Part shown: in pieces, positions 26,027 through 35,269 of the stretch
Numbering within the stretch: position 1 is the first letter of the stretch
How the letters are laid out: each line of letters opens with the position of its first letter
DNA from: Marinoscillum sp040218045
Lineage (GTDB): Bacteria; Bacteroidota; Bacteroidia; Cytophagales; Cyclobacteriaceae
Assembly: GCA_040218045.1 (NCBI GenBank)
Contig: JAVJQA010000053.1
Span: 1 to 64,000 of the forward strand
Direction: 5' to 3'
DNA: 64,000 bases
Notes under the pieces: generated by a model
Seen by the model: the letters and a program-made list of their open reading frames with translations, nothing else
Told to the model about the DNA's origin: nothing
The model's database searches: none
Translations under genes and position numbers: made by a program

Positions 26027-26983
26027 TCAAGTAGGTGATTGGCCTGTATTTAACTGCATAGCACTTAGCTTTTCACCCCCTTTTATACCAAAGTCCAGTG
26101 TTCGGATAGGGAATGGTATGGTGATGTCATTTTGATCAAACGCTTCCTTGATTGCAATCACTGCTTTTGATCTCATTCTAAGATATCCAGGGTTGTCAGG
26201 ATAATCTATCCAAAACTTAATCTCAAAATTGATGGAGCTATCACCAAAGCCTGTGTAAGTAAAGATCATGTCATCGTGACGGATTACACCATCGAGGTTT
26301 TTTATAGTCTCACTCACCAGCTCTTGTATTTTGGTAAGGTCATCACCATATGAGATCCCTACAGCCAGGTCGATACGGCGCTGACCAAGAATTGAGAAGT
26401 TTTCAATTGGACTTTGCAGTACATCTTTGTTAGGAATGTAAACCTCCTGACCTTGAAAGGTTTTTATCACAGTCACTCTAAGGTTTGTGCGACTAACGGT
26501 TCCCATATAGTTACTGATCTGCACAATGTCGCCAACATGGAAAGGGGTACGGAAAGCCAGTATAATCCCAGAGACAAAATTGGCTGCAATGTCCTGAAAG
26601 GCGAAACCAAGGGCCAAGCCAACCACACCCACACCAGCAAGCAAAGAAGTTACTGCTTTGTCTAGCTGTAGCACTCCTAGGATGATAAACAGACCAGTGC
26701 CCAGTACGATATAGTAGACAATGGTCCCAAATAAGTTCTCTAACGCTTTGTTCTGAGAGGATTTCCTAAATACTTTCAGGAACACCTTTTGAATCACTTT
26801 CGCAGAGATGAGAAATATGATGAATAGCACAATAGCTACTGCCATATTAGGGATTAGCTCAATGAATGCGTCCCACCAGGTGACTACCTTTTCAGTAATT
26901 TTTTCTACCGGTTCTTTCATTTCGGTAGTGATCGAATCTGTGGCTTGTTTTATTTTTTGTGTGGTCGATTGCGGGTCAGTCAT
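26027..26983 (-). CDS. MscS-family mechanosensitive channel
   Basis: The 318-residue protein has three membrane segments (about 45-63, 90-112 and 115-145). The pore-lining third helix is rich in Gly and Ala (AGVGVVGLALGFAFQDIAAN), and the MscS beta domain follows (TPFHVGDIVQISNYMGTV, YIPNKDVLQSPIENFS). The protein should open under membrane tension and release solutes on hypo-osmotic shock. The gene stands alone. Confidence 0.95.
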   Translation of the reverse strand: MTDPQSTTQKIKQATDSITTEMKEPVEKITEKVVTWWDAFIELIPNMAVAIVLFIIFLISAKVIQKVFLKVFRKSSQNKALENLFGTIVYYIVLGTGLFIILGVLQLDKAVTSLLAGVGVVGLALGFAFQDIAANFVSGIILAFRTPFHVGDIVQISNYMGTVSRTNLRVTVIKTFQGQEVYIPNKDVLQSPIENFSILGQRRIDLAVGISYGDDLTKIQELVSETIKNLDGVIRHDDMIFTYTGFGDSSINFEIKFWIDYPDNPGYLRMRSKAVIAIKEAFDQNDITIPFPIRTLDFGIKGGEKLSAMQLNTGQSPT

Positions 26984-27054
26984 AGCATAGAAACCACCAA
27001 GCTGCCATTCTGTTTGAGGGTTTTGGGATGTAATACCAAATACGAAGGTAATCT

Positions 27055-28188
27055 CTAGTTTTCCTTACTCCCCCGGTACATTTCGTATTTCTGGAATTTA
27101 CACTCAAGAGGCCCATTGAAAAGGACAATCTTTTTAGAGGCTCTGAGCTTTAGGTGCTTGAATGCTTCCATGTTGGAGCTGATCAGCCAAGCATCAAATC
27201 CCTGGAAATTGTTTTTGAGCAGGTCACTGATCGTCTTATAAAACTCGTTGGTGTTGGTTCGTCCGATACGCTCTCCATATGGAGGATTGGAAATGATCAT
27301 TCCGTCTGGAGTTTTTGGCCGGAGATCTTCAAAAGCAATACGCTGCACATTTACCACATCTCTAAGCTTAAACTTCTTCAGGCTTTTGTTGACCATCAGG
27401 ATGGCATCACCATCTACATCACCTCCGGAGATGTCCATCTGTGCCTTTCGGATGTTGGCATTCCCATCGGCCACTACTCTGTTCCAAACAGCAGGATGAA
27501 AATTGGTCCAATTTTTAAAGCTAAAGTCTGACCTGTTGATCTGCGGCGGTATATTTTGCCCAAGCATTGCCGCTTCTATAAGGATGGTTCCTGTGCCGCA
27601 CATTGGATCAATCAGAGGGATTTTCTTGTTCCAGCCGGCAAGTTTCAAAAGGCCTGCAGCCAGTACTTCGTTCATTGTAGCTTCATGCCCTACATCCCGG
27701 TAGCCACGTCGGTTCAGTGTGTCACCAGAGCTGTCCAGGGAAATGGTGAACTGGTCTTTGTAGGCATACAGGTCAAACTGAATATCGGGAGTCTTAATAT
27801 CTACCGAAGGTCGTCTTCCAAGCTTATTTCTGAACTGATCTACAATCGCATCCTTGGTCTTAAGCGCTGCATATTGAGAGTGCCTGAAAAATTCTGAAAA
27901 CACAGTATTGTCTATTGCAAAGGTCTGGGATACCTTCAGGTACTTGGACCAGTCGTGTTTCATGACCTGGTCGTAAAGCTGCTGTTCATTACGTGCTGTA
28001 AATTCATAAACCGGCACGAGCACCTTAAGTGCAGTTCGCAAATTGTAATTAGCTTTATAGAGAAATTCCAGATCACCCTCACATGATATGGAGCGCTTAT
28101 GGACCTGTACCTGCTGACCGCCGAGGGCTTTTACTTCTTCAGCAAGGATTTCTTCCAGTCCGAAGAGTGTTTTGATGTGTAATTTCAA
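27055..28188 (-). CDS. THUMP-domain class I SAM-dependent RNA methyltransferase (RlmL/YpsC-like)
   Basis: A THUMP RNA-binding domain (about residues 5-155, starting with the family's LFGLEEILAEEV) precedes a Rossmann methyltransferase with SAM motif DPMCGTGTILIEAA and catalytic motif SNPPYGER. This is the layout of the 23S rRNA guanine-N2 methyltransferase half of RlmKL and of YpsC. At 377 residues it lacks the second RlmK half. The next gene in the same direction (DUF1684) ends 6 bases upstream of the start. Confidence 0.93.
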   Translation of the reverse strand: MKLHIKTLFGLEEILAEEVKALGGQQVQVHKRSISCEGDLEFLYKANYNLRTALKVLVPVYEFTARNEQQLYDQVMKHDWSKYLKVSQTFAIDNTVFSEFFRHSQYAALKTKDAIVDQFRNKLGRRPSVDIKTPDIQFDLYAYKDQFTISLDSSGDTLNRRGYRDVGHEATMNEVLAAGLLKLAGWNKKIPLIDPMCGTGTILIEAAMLGQNIPPQINRSDFSFKNWTNFHPAVWNRVVADGNANIRKAQMDISGGDVDGDAILMVNKSLKKFKLRDVVNVQRIAFEDLRPKTPDGMIISNPPYGERIGRTNTNEFYKTISDLLKNNFQGFDAWLISSNMEAFKHLKLRASKKIVLFNGPLECKFQKYEMYRGSKEN

Positions 28189-28194
28189 ACTATT

Positions 28195-28797
28195 CTATTT
28201 TTCCCAGGCTTTCACACCTGCTTCGATCTTCAAAGCTAAGTCATTCTCGCGAGGTGGGATAGGGCATGAGTATGCCGCACTGTATGCACAGTAAGGATTG
28301 TAAGCCTTATTGAAATCCAGCACGATCTTATCCTGAGTTTCAGGAATTTTAAGATCAAGGTACCTGCCGCCACCATATGTAGAAAATCCGTTGGTTTCAT
28401 CCGTAAAAGGTGCAAACAGGTAATCCTTGTATTGATCTGTTTCCCGAAGTTGTAAATTTTGGTAAATTGGAAGGCTCACCTTTTGTCCATCCAATTCAAA
28501 ATGTGCTATTCCGTACTGTACATATACAGGAAGTTGGTCAGTTGTGGTGGGAATAGTGATTGGTTTTTCAAATGGAGTAGGTTCAAAGTCCGCCTCGATC
28601 TTATACTTCTGGTCAATCTCAAAAAAATCTAATGTCTTGAATTTTTTTATCTCCTTTTTAGAAAGCGGAGACTCTTCAGGATTTGAGAATTCTTCGTTGA
28701 GTTTTGTCTGCCACTCAATAATTTCCTGCTCATAGTCACTCTGAGAATGTCCCTGAACGGAGTAAGCAATAAGAAAAACGGCGATGAACGTACGCAT
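28195..28797 (-). CDS. exported DUF1684 protein
   Basis: The 200-residue protein has a signal peptide (about 1-19) and the DUF1684 pattern: IIEWQTKLNEEF near the start, a beta-rich middle, then FAPFTDETNG, YGGGRYLDL, VLDFNKAYNPYCAYS and CPIPPRENDL. The function of the family is unknown. It lies 6 bases upstream of the RNA methyltransferase gene in the same direction, though a functional link is not obvious. Confidence 0.9.
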   Translation of the reverse strand: MRTFIAVFLIAYSVQGHSQSDYEQEIIEWQTKLNEEFSNPEESPLSKKEIKKFKTLDFFEIDQKYKIEADFEPTPFEKPITIPTTTDQLPVYVQYGIAHFELDGQKVSLPIYQNLQLRETDQYKDYLFAPFTDETNGFSTYGGGRYLDLKIPETQDKIVLDFNKAYNPYCAYSAAYSCPIPPRENDLALKIEAGVKAWEK

Positions 28798-28873
28798 GAT
28801 GGAATGATTGATTATGGAATCGTCAGGTATCAGAAAATACTTTTAGATTTATATTCAAATTAACGACATTCTC

Positions 28874-30055
28874 ATGATCAAGACATCATTAATTAGCCTT
28901 TTTATCCTTCAGTTGTCATTTTCCGTCTTTTCTCAAGGCGGTATCAGCTTCCAGGATATGGAATGGAATGACGCTTTGACAAAAGCCAAAAACGATGGAA
29001 AGTTGCTGTTTGTGGAGGGCTATGTAGAATGGAGTGAGCCATGTGGGATTTTGGAGGAATACACACTCACTGATAAAGAAGTTGGTGAATTTTACAACAA
29101 GAATTTTGTCAATATCCGGTTGGATATGGAAGATTTACCGGGAATTCAGATCGGAGATGACTATGAAGTGGTTTCCTATCCGGTCATGTTGTTTTTAAAT
29201 GGAGATGGCAAGCTGGTGCATAGAGGGTGTGGTGCCATTGATTCTGAGGAGTTTCTGGTACTCGGGAAGGATGCCCTGGGGGACAACACACTTTCGGCTA
29301 TGGACAAGAAGTTTAAGAGCGGTGAGCGGAGCCTGGATTTTCTGGTTGAGTATTCATTTGCTCTGGAGAACGCTTGTGCTGACAGGAGTGGGATGGTGGA
29401 AACCTATTTTAAGGAAACTTCCCAGCATGATTGGCTCAATGAGACTTCATGGATGATGATCAATCTGAATGTAGAGGATCCGTACAGTGATCAGATCCAA
29501 TACCTCATAGCCTACCACGATATGTTTTCACTTAAGTACGGAAAAGATACGGTGGACGCCAAAGTATATAACGTGATGCTCGATCAGCTCATAGATATCT
29601 ATGAAGGAGCTGACCTTACCCTTTTTGCTACTCAGGCGCTAAGACAACTCATGCAGGAGGTGGACTTTGAGGATAAGGACAAGCTGCTATCATTGGCAAA
29701 CCTTAAAGTAAATGACCTCAAAGAAAACTGGCCTCAATATGCCGAGAATGCCCTGGCTGTAGTGGAAGAGCAAGACGTGGTGGATCCGGATCAGTTGAAT
29801 GAGTTTGCATGGAAGTTTTATCTCTTTGTAGACAATCCTGAACAACTGAAAGCAGCTTCAGCATGGATGAGAAATGTGCTCACGGATTATCCTGATGCCA
29901 CCTATTACGATACTTATGCTTCTTTGAAATTTAAGCTCGGGGAAAAAGTTGAAGCAGTAAAGTTTGCAAGGCTTGCACTACAAGCAGCGGAGCTGGAAGC
30001 TGAAGACCTGATGCATTACAAGGCCCAGCTGAAGAAATTTGAAAGTGGGAAATAA
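28874..30055 (+). CDS. exported thioredoxin-fold protein with atypical active site
   Basis: A signal peptide (1-20) is followed by a thioredoxin-like domain (about 25-145) that starts in the family way (WNDALTKAKNDGKLLFVEGYVEWSEPC). The CxxC motif is altered to Ser-Glu-Pro-Cys, so only the second cysteine remains (Cys56). A cis-proline-like SYPVMLF is present. The remaining 250 residues are helical, possibly TPR-like (FARLALQAAELEAEDLMHY). It may be a chaperone or a mixed-disulfide partner rather than an oxidoreductase. Confidence 0.8.
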   Translation: MIKTSLISLFILQLSFSVFSQGGISFQDMEWNDALTKAKNDGKLLFVEGYVEWSEPCGILEEYTLTDKEVGEFYNKNFVNIRLDMEDLPGIQIGDDYEVVSYPVMLFLNGDGKLVHRGCGAIDSEEFLVLGKDALGDNTLSAMDKKFKSGERSLDFLVEYSFALENACADRSGMVETYFKETSQHDWLNETSWMMINLNVEDPYSDQIQYLIAYHDMFSLKYGKDTVDAKVYNVMLDQLIDIYEGADLTLFATQALRQLMQEVDFEDKDKLLSLANLKVNDLKENWPQYAENALAVVEEQDVVDPDQLNEFAWKFYLFVDNPEQLKAASAWMRNVLTDYPDATYYDTYASLKFKLGEKVEAVKFARLALQAAELEAEDLMHYKAQLKKFESGK

Positions 30056-30115
30056 TTATATTGGTTAAAACGGCAAACATTTCCAGTTACCGAGAGTAGT
30101 ATTCAAAACAAATCA

Positions 30116-31216
30116 ATGACGTTTTCATATAAAAATGGTTTTTACGCGCTGGCACTTGTTGTGTTGATCGTGTTTGTCATCTGGATAGCCAGAACACTCC
30201 TGGTTCCGTTGGCTTTTGGGTTACTTTTTGCACTGGTACTTTTCCCATTGGTGAGGAAACTTCAAAGCACTCGGTTGGGTTTAGTAGGTGCCATTATTAT
30301 TTCCATGACCATCGTTGTGGTTGGTGTTTCGGGATTGTTTGTTTTCTTCTCTACTATGCTTGTTAGTGTAGCTGATGAGTTTAAGAATTTTCAAAGCAAA
30401 CTGGTAGAGCTCGGGGAAGACATCATTGTATTCCTCAATGAAAAGGTGCCTTTTATAAGCGACCTTTCTCCTGAAATGCTCACAGAAAACCTTGGCGAAT
30501 TCTTCAGCAATAGTGGATTCTCAATTGTTTCTGGCACCATTAGTAAAACAGGTACGTTTTTAACCCTGTTTCTACTGACTTTTCTATATACTTTTTTGAT
30601 TTTATTGTATCACAAAAACCTAACGGAGGCTTCCGCACATTTCGTGGAAAAAGAGCGAAGACCAGTATTTGTCGGGATGCTCAAAAAAGTACAAAAGGTA
30701 GGCCAGCAGTACCTGACTGGAATGATTTTACTAATATTGGTTCTTGGTGTACTTAATTCTATTGGGTTGCTTTTGATCGGACTGGACTATGCTATCTTTT
30801 TTGGGTTCTTCGCCGCGGTGATGGCCATCATTCCTTATGTTGGTACGACTTTAGGAGGATTAATCCCGACATTTTATGCCTTTATGACCCATGACAATCC
30901 ATGGTTTGCTTTGGTGGTTGTGGCCGTGTTTTGGTTTGTGCAGACACTTGAAGGCAATGTGCTCAGTCCGTACATAGTGGGCAGCAACCTGAACCTTAAT
31001 GCACTTTCAGCTATCATTGCCCTAATTGCCGGGGGCTTGCTTTGGGGTTTGCCAGGGATGGTCCTGGCCTTGCCATTTGCTGCCATTCTCAAAGTATTTT
31101 TTGATCATTATGAGTCCACCAAACCCCTGGCACTACTCATGGCGGATCAGAGTGGGGGTGGGAAGTTTGCACCAATTGAGAAAGTCAAACACTGGCTGTC
31201 GAAAATGAAACAATAA
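30116..31216 (+). CDS. AI-2E family transporter (PerM/TqsA-like permease)
   Basis: The protein of 366 residues has about eight membrane segments and the family layout: paired N-terminal helices with RTLLVPLAFGLLFALVLFP, a soluble helical region (about 85-140), then a C-terminal part with the hallmark GLDYAIFFGFFAAVMAIIPYVG and the segment NVLSPYIVGSNLNLNALS. Members export small molecules, autoinducer 2 in E. coli TqsA, or sodium in others. The substrate here is unknown. It follows the thioredoxin-like gene by 60 bases. Confidence 0.93.
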   Translation: MTFSYKNGFYALALVVLIVFVIWIARTLLVPLAFGLLFALVLFPLVRKLQSTRLGLVGAIIISMTIVVVGVSGLFVFFSTMLVSVADEFKNFQSKLVELGEDIIVFLNEKVPFISDLSPEMLTENLGEFFSNSGFSIVSGTISKTGTFLTLFLLTFLYTFLILLYHKNLTEASAHFVEKERRPVFVGMLKKVQKVGQQYLTGMILLILVLGVLNSIGLLLIGLDYAIFFGFFAAVMAIIPYVGTTLGGLIPTFYAFMTHDNPWFALVVVAVFWFVQTLEGNVLSPYIVGSNLNLNALSAIIALIAGGLLWGLPGMVLALPFAAILKVFFDHYESTKPLALLMADQSGGGKFAPIEKVKHWLSKMKQ

Positions 31217-31227
31217 TCCTGTAGAGC

Positions 31228-31758
31228 TTATTCAGATAGTACATCCAGTCGCATGATAATGTCGGTTTGAAGATCTGTGCCAAGTTGGAATATGTGAGTA
31301 TCAATTTCCACGAATCCTAACTTTTTGTAAAACGATATGGCTGCCGGATTTTTCTCCCATACTCCGAGCCAGATAAAATTCAGGTTGCGTGATTTGGCCT
31401 GAGATGCAGCATGATGGATCATTTTTCGGCCCAGGCCCTTTCCTTTGAGTTTTTGACCTACGTAGATTCGTTCAATCTCTATTGATTCAGGGTAATGACG
31501 CTCGGTCTGAGCACTGCCAATGTTGAGCTTATAATAGCCGATAATTGTGTTATCACTGTTAATCAGTACAAAAAAGGATGATCCGGGATGGTTGAACTCT
31601 CTCGTAAAGGGATCAATGGTAAATGATTCCCGGAGATAGTGCTCCATATTCTCCGGGGAATTCATGTGACCATAGGTGCTGATGAAGTTTTCCCTTGCAA
31701 ACTCGAGCAATTGCGGGAGCTCATCTTCTTCTACTAATTTGATGGATATATTATCCAT
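31228..31758 (-). CDS. GNAT-family N-acetyltransferase
   Basis: The 176-residue protein has the GNAT fold markers: IERIYVGQKLKGKGLGRKM (acetyl-CoA pyrophosphate loop), the hydrophobic strand NFIWLGVWEKN, and the aromatic AISFYKKLGF motif near the C terminus. Acetyl-CoA is the donor; the acceptor is unknown. It is convergent with the AI-2E permease gene, 11 bases apart, and stands alone. Confidence 0.93.
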   Translation of the reverse strand: MDNISIKLVEEDELPQLLEFARENFISTYGHMNSPENMEHYLRESFTIDPFTREFNHPGSSFFVLINSDNTIIGYYKLNIGSAQTERHYPESIEIERIYVGQKLKGKGLGRKMIHHAASQAKSRNLNFIWLGVWEKNPAAISFYKKLGFVEIDTHIFQLGTDLQTDIIMRLDVLSE

Positions 31759-31820
31759 ATGTTATTACGGATATCCAGATCAACATGGTCGAGCAAACTG
31801 AATAACAGGAAAATTAAGGA

Positions 31821-33371
31821 TTAAGCACTAAACTCAAAAACAGGTTCGCCCACCAAACTTTGATCCCAGGTATTGTTGTAATTCATTGTAGATCTAATGG
31901 AGGCGTATAGTCCCAGATAGTTCAAAGCATGAATAGTCGCATGAGGTTTTTTGGCCATGATTTTGGTAATCCTTTCATACATCAAGGCTTCTTTATCACC
32001 CATCTTTCGGATATTTCTTATAATTCGGTATTGTTCCTTATATACTGGTCGCATTACCCGTGATATCGCTGACGGATCCGTTTGTTTTCCATCTCCCAAA
32101 AGGTGGAGAAATGTATCCAGACGGTCACCAAAGAAACCAGGGGAATACATATTGTTCATGAGCCATTTAGACCCTTTTTGGGCTTCTTCCAAAGAAATGT
32201 TTTGAAACAGGATATTGGTCTCATATGCATTTCCAGCTACGATGCTTTCATTTTCATTGATGAGCCGGTTGTCCTTCTTCAGGCGGTCATGGAGTGGTGT
32301 TTGATCCGGTGCATTGAGTAGGCCATAGGTCACATATGGGATGGCAGCCTCCTGAACAAACTCAAACTGTCTTTCAAAAATATCTGGTGTATCATTGTCA
32401 AAACCTACAATCATCCCGCCATAAACGCTCAAGCCATGTTTGTAGACCGTATGTACCTGGTCCACCAGGTCGATGCGCAGGTTCTGAAGCTTTCTGGTTT
32501 CTTTGAGACTTTCTACATTCGGTGTCTCTATACCAATAAATACAGCGAAGAGGCCTGAATAAGCTGCTAAGTCCATCATTTCCGGATCACGGGCTATGTC
32601 TATGGAAACTTGTGTTCTAAAGAGCATTCGACCATCTTTTTGCTTTCGGTTCCAATCCCCAATCGCCTGAAGGATCTCCTTGGCTTTCTTTCGGTATACG
32701 GTGAGGTTGTCATCGGCGATAAAGGTTTCCCTGTATCCGTATTTGTAAAGTTGATCCAACTCAGCGATGATGTAATCAATAGATTTGTGGCGTTGTTTTC
32801 TGCCAAGGTATTCTATCACATCACAAAATTCACATTGGAAGGGACAACCCCTGGAGATTTGCACTGCACCCAATAGTGCCTTGTCATTTGGGTAAAGGTC
32901 CCATCTTGGAAGAGGAGAGGTCGATAAATCCGGTTGAGTACCTTCATATTCAGGTTTAAAGTTTCCGGAGGCAATTTCCGTAAACATTTCATCGGCAATT
33001 TCTTCAATCTCTCCTCTGATCAGAATGTCGCTATAAGGTCTCACTACATCATAACTCAGAGAGGCATACGAACCTCCAATGATCACCGTTTTTCCTCTTT
33101 TCCGAAACTCGTGGGAAAGCTCTTTCATGTGTGGCCACTGGCTTATCTTGCCAGTGAGTCCTATGAAATCAGCATCTGTATCATAGTCCACTTCTGTAAG
33201 GGATGCCTCACAGATTTCAATATCAAAATAGGGCTCCATGAGCCTGGCTACAGTGGTAGTGGCAAGATCGGCTACATACACGTAATCTGTTCTTCCCCCG
33301 GTCTCATTTGGCCATTTAAAGTAACCAATGTTCGCTTCTTTGGGATTGATGAGATAGACCTTTTTTTTCAT
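31821..33371 (-). CDS. B12-binding-type radical SAM protein with DUF4070-like C terminus
   Basis: The N-terminal domain (about 1-150) has the B12-binding Rossmann-like fold but no DxHxxG motif. The radical SAM core has the Cx3Cx2C cluster ligands Cys176, Cys180 and Cys183 (SRGCPFQCEFCD). A C-terminal DUF4070-like region follows (about 370-516). Proteins of this type include methyltransferases acting on unactivated carbons and hopanoid-modifying enzymes such as HpnJ/HpnP; this one cannot be assigned a substrate. No biosynthetic partner genes are adjacent. The 258 bases upstream hold no gene. Confidence 0.9.
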   Translation of the reverse strand: MKKKVYLINPKEANIGYFKWPNETGGRTDYVYVADLATTTVARLMEPYFDIEICEASLTEVDYDTDADFIGLTGKISQWPHMKELSHEFRKRGKTVIIGGSYASLSYDVVRPYSDILIRGEIEEIADEMFTEIASGNFKPEYEGTQPDLSTSPLPRWDLYPNDKALLGAVQISRGCPFQCEFCDVIEYLGRKQRHKSIDYIIAELDQLYKYGYRETFIADDNLTVYRKKAKEILQAIGDWNRKQKDGRMLFRTQVSIDIARDPEMMDLAAYSGLFAVFIGIETPNVESLKETRKLQNLRIDLVDQVHTVYKHGLSVYGGMIVGFDNDTPDIFERQFEFVQEAAIPYVTYGLLNAPDQTPLHDRLKKDNRLINENESIVAGNAYETNILFQNISLEEAQKGSKWLMNNMYSPGFFGDRLDTFLHLLGDGKQTDPSAISRVMRPVYKEQYRIIRNIRKMGDKEALMYERITKIMAKKPHATIHALNYLGLYASIRSTMNYNNTWDQSLVGEPVFEFSA

Positions 33372-33629
33372 TTGATGGCGTTAATGTCAGTATCTGTTTT
33401 CTCACTATCATAATGAAAACTCTCTTGAATCATTGTAATAGCTGTGTGCTGGCTAAAGATATGCCATTATTGTATCGAATAAAAAATATTGATGGGCGTT
33501 CTGATCTTCATTTTGAAAAGCCTGCATAAAAGGTGTTCTTGATGGAAATCAAAAGGCGGTAGGGTAATTCAAAATTTAGTCAGATGCCACGAACAAGAAA
33601 TAAAGCTTTATGAGTTTTACCCTTTCGGG

Positions 33630-33935
33630 TTATTCCACTGTAACGAATGGCCCCAAAAATTCTTCCTTGGCATACAATGATTTACATTGAGCATCCAGTT
33701 GATCATACTCAACCTTGTTTTCTTTGAGAAAAGAGTCGTAAGTTTCTTTTGAAATCCAACTATCAATGACGAGGTAGTTGCCCATGTCTACATTGTGGAT
33801 CAATTCCTGTCCCAGAAAATCTTCACTTTTTTCAAAGAACTGAAACCACGTTCCGTTTCTTCGGTATGCGTTTTCGAATGCTTCTTTCTGGCTGGCACTA
33901 CATTCATACCGCCATATTAACTGATACATTTTCAT
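33630..33935 (-). CDS. small ABM-like (dimeric alpha/beta barrel) protein
   Basis: The 101-residue protein opens with MYQLIWRYECSASQKEAFENAY, which resembles the antibiotic biosynthesis monooxygenase/EthD-type ferredoxin-like fold. The middle carries NYLVIDSWISKETYDSFL, the typical second-strand and helix pattern. Such proteins are dimers with varied, often unknown, catalytic roles. It stands between the radical SAM gene and the pirin gene with no overlap. The call rests on fold impression only. Confidence 0.6.
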   Translation of the reverse strand: MKMYQLIWRYECSASQKEAFENAYRRNGTWFQFFEKSEDFLGQELIHNVDMGNYLVIDSWISKETYDSFLKENKVEYDQLDAQCKSLYAKEEFLGPFVTVE

Positions 33936-33991
33936 AAGCCAGGGAGTGTTTTCTCAATTAAGATAGTAAGAAAAATCCTGAATCTCAATAG

Positions 33992-34996
33992 CTACTTGTA
34001 CTCCTCACGACCATCTGCATGTTTGGCAAATCGACCGCTTTCCTTTGGGTGAACATAATCATTTTTAGGCCACGGCCATCCACCAAACTGGGTTCTTTGG
34101 TATTCCCGAAAGGCTTGCTGGATCTCTTCCTGAGTGTTCATTACAAAAGGGCCATACTGGGCCACAGGCTCACCAATAGGCTTCCCCTGAAGAATCAGGA
34201 ATTGTCCCTCCTGATTGCCGTTTTTGATGGTAACTTCTGCGGAGGCATCCAGTTCAGCTACACGTTCAAGAGGGAAATCCTGGTCATTGAGTGTAACGGA
34301 TGATCCATTGTAAAAATATAATGAGCGATTGACGTCCTTACCGGCAGTTGGGAGCTTCCATTCCGCACCTGCTTTCATGGTAAATACCCAGATAGCTACC
34401 TCATTGGTTGGATCTGCTGCCCAGGAATCCGGAGCAGGGGAAAGTGCTTTCACGTCTTCAATCTGACCAGCAACAACTTTCACATTAGTCCCACCATCAG
34501 GAGAAGTATAGTAGGCCATTTCTTCTGACCACAACATTTTAAAGTGAGGCTCCACAAATTTACTTTTCGCAGGGAGGTTGAGCCATATCTGGAAAAGGAT
34601 GAGCGGGTTGTCCTCGTTTTCTTTCAATAACGGGAACATCTCTGAATGATTCACTCCTTTACCAGCAGTCATCCACTGTACATCGCCATTGCCAAATCTG
34701 CCCGCGGCACCCAAAGAATCAGAGTGATCAATGAGCCCCTTTTCACCAATGGTTACAGTTTCAAACCCTCTATGTGGATGCTGTGGGAAACCGGGAACCG
34801 TAGAGCCGTGGTACATGCGCCATTTGTTAGAAGGATCAAAGTCCTGGCCTATGTTTCGCCCGGCTAGCGACTCCACTGGCCCCATATCCTTATTGCCTTT
34901 TGGGTAATCGTCTTTGTGATAAACACAGAAAAGAAACGGGTCCTGGGTGGCCCAGGGAAAACCTAAAGGTTTAATGTTTTTGATGGCATCACTCAT
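33992..34996 (-). CDS. pirin family bicupin protein
   Basis: Pirins are iron-binding two-cupin proteins, some of which are quercetin dioxygenases. The N-terminal cupin carries the metal-site pattern PQHPHRGFETVTIGEKG and later MTAGKGVNHSEMF. The C-terminal pirin cupin has a PVAQYGPFVMNTQEEIQQA segment near the end. At 334 residues it is longer than the typical 280-300. The substrate is unknown. A family A MITE-like element lies about 120 bases upstream of its start. Confidence 0.93.
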   Translation of the reverse strand: MSDAIKNIKPLGFPWATQDPFLFCVYHKDDYPKGNKDMGPVESLAGRNIGQDFDPSNKWRMYHGSTVPGFPQHPHRGFETVTIGEKGLIDHSDSLGAAGRFGNGDVQWMTAGKGVNHSEMFPLLKENEDNPLILFQIWLNLPAKSKFVEPHFKMLWSEEMAYYTSPDGGTNVKVVAGQIEDVKALSPAPDSWAADPTNEVAIWVFTMKAGAEWKLPTAGKDVNRSLYFYNGSSVTLNDQDFPLERVAELDASAEVTIKNGNQEGQFLILQGKPIGEPVAQYGPFVMNTQEEIQQAFREYQRTQFGGWPWPKNDYVHPKESGRFAKHADGREEYK

Positions 34997-35114
34997 AGTT
35001 GTACTGATTTATAGATATATGTAGCAACATGTAAATGTAAGCCTTTGTTCCTACATCATCTCAAATTAGATGATTATCTTTTCGAATTCATAGGAATACC
35101 AATAATTGATAGAA

Positions 35115-35259
35115 TACTAATCCTACTTTGTCAGGTTAATAGGCGTAGATACTGAAACAAGTTCAGTATAACCACAGGGGTGAAAGAACGAAGGTTAACA
35201 CCAGGTAACGTCCTGCTGAATTCATATCAGTATCTAAACCTGACAAAGTAGGACTAATA
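35115..35259. repeat. MITE-like dispersed repeat, family A, copy 2
   Basis: This is a near full-length match to the element at 1490-1633 in the same orientation. The ends CTAATCCTACTTTGTCAGG and the complement of CCTGACAAAGTAGGACTA form the terminal inverted repeat. The inner hairpins TACTGAAACAAGTTCAGTA and GCTGAATTCATATCAG are kept. It ends 10 bases before the ATG at 35270. Confidence 0.75.
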
Positions 35260-35269
35260 AAAGAACTTG

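Noticed and set aside
33622..33645. ACCCTTTCGGGT hairpin as a terminator
   Set aside because: The stem is only four base pairs and no T-run follows on either strand.
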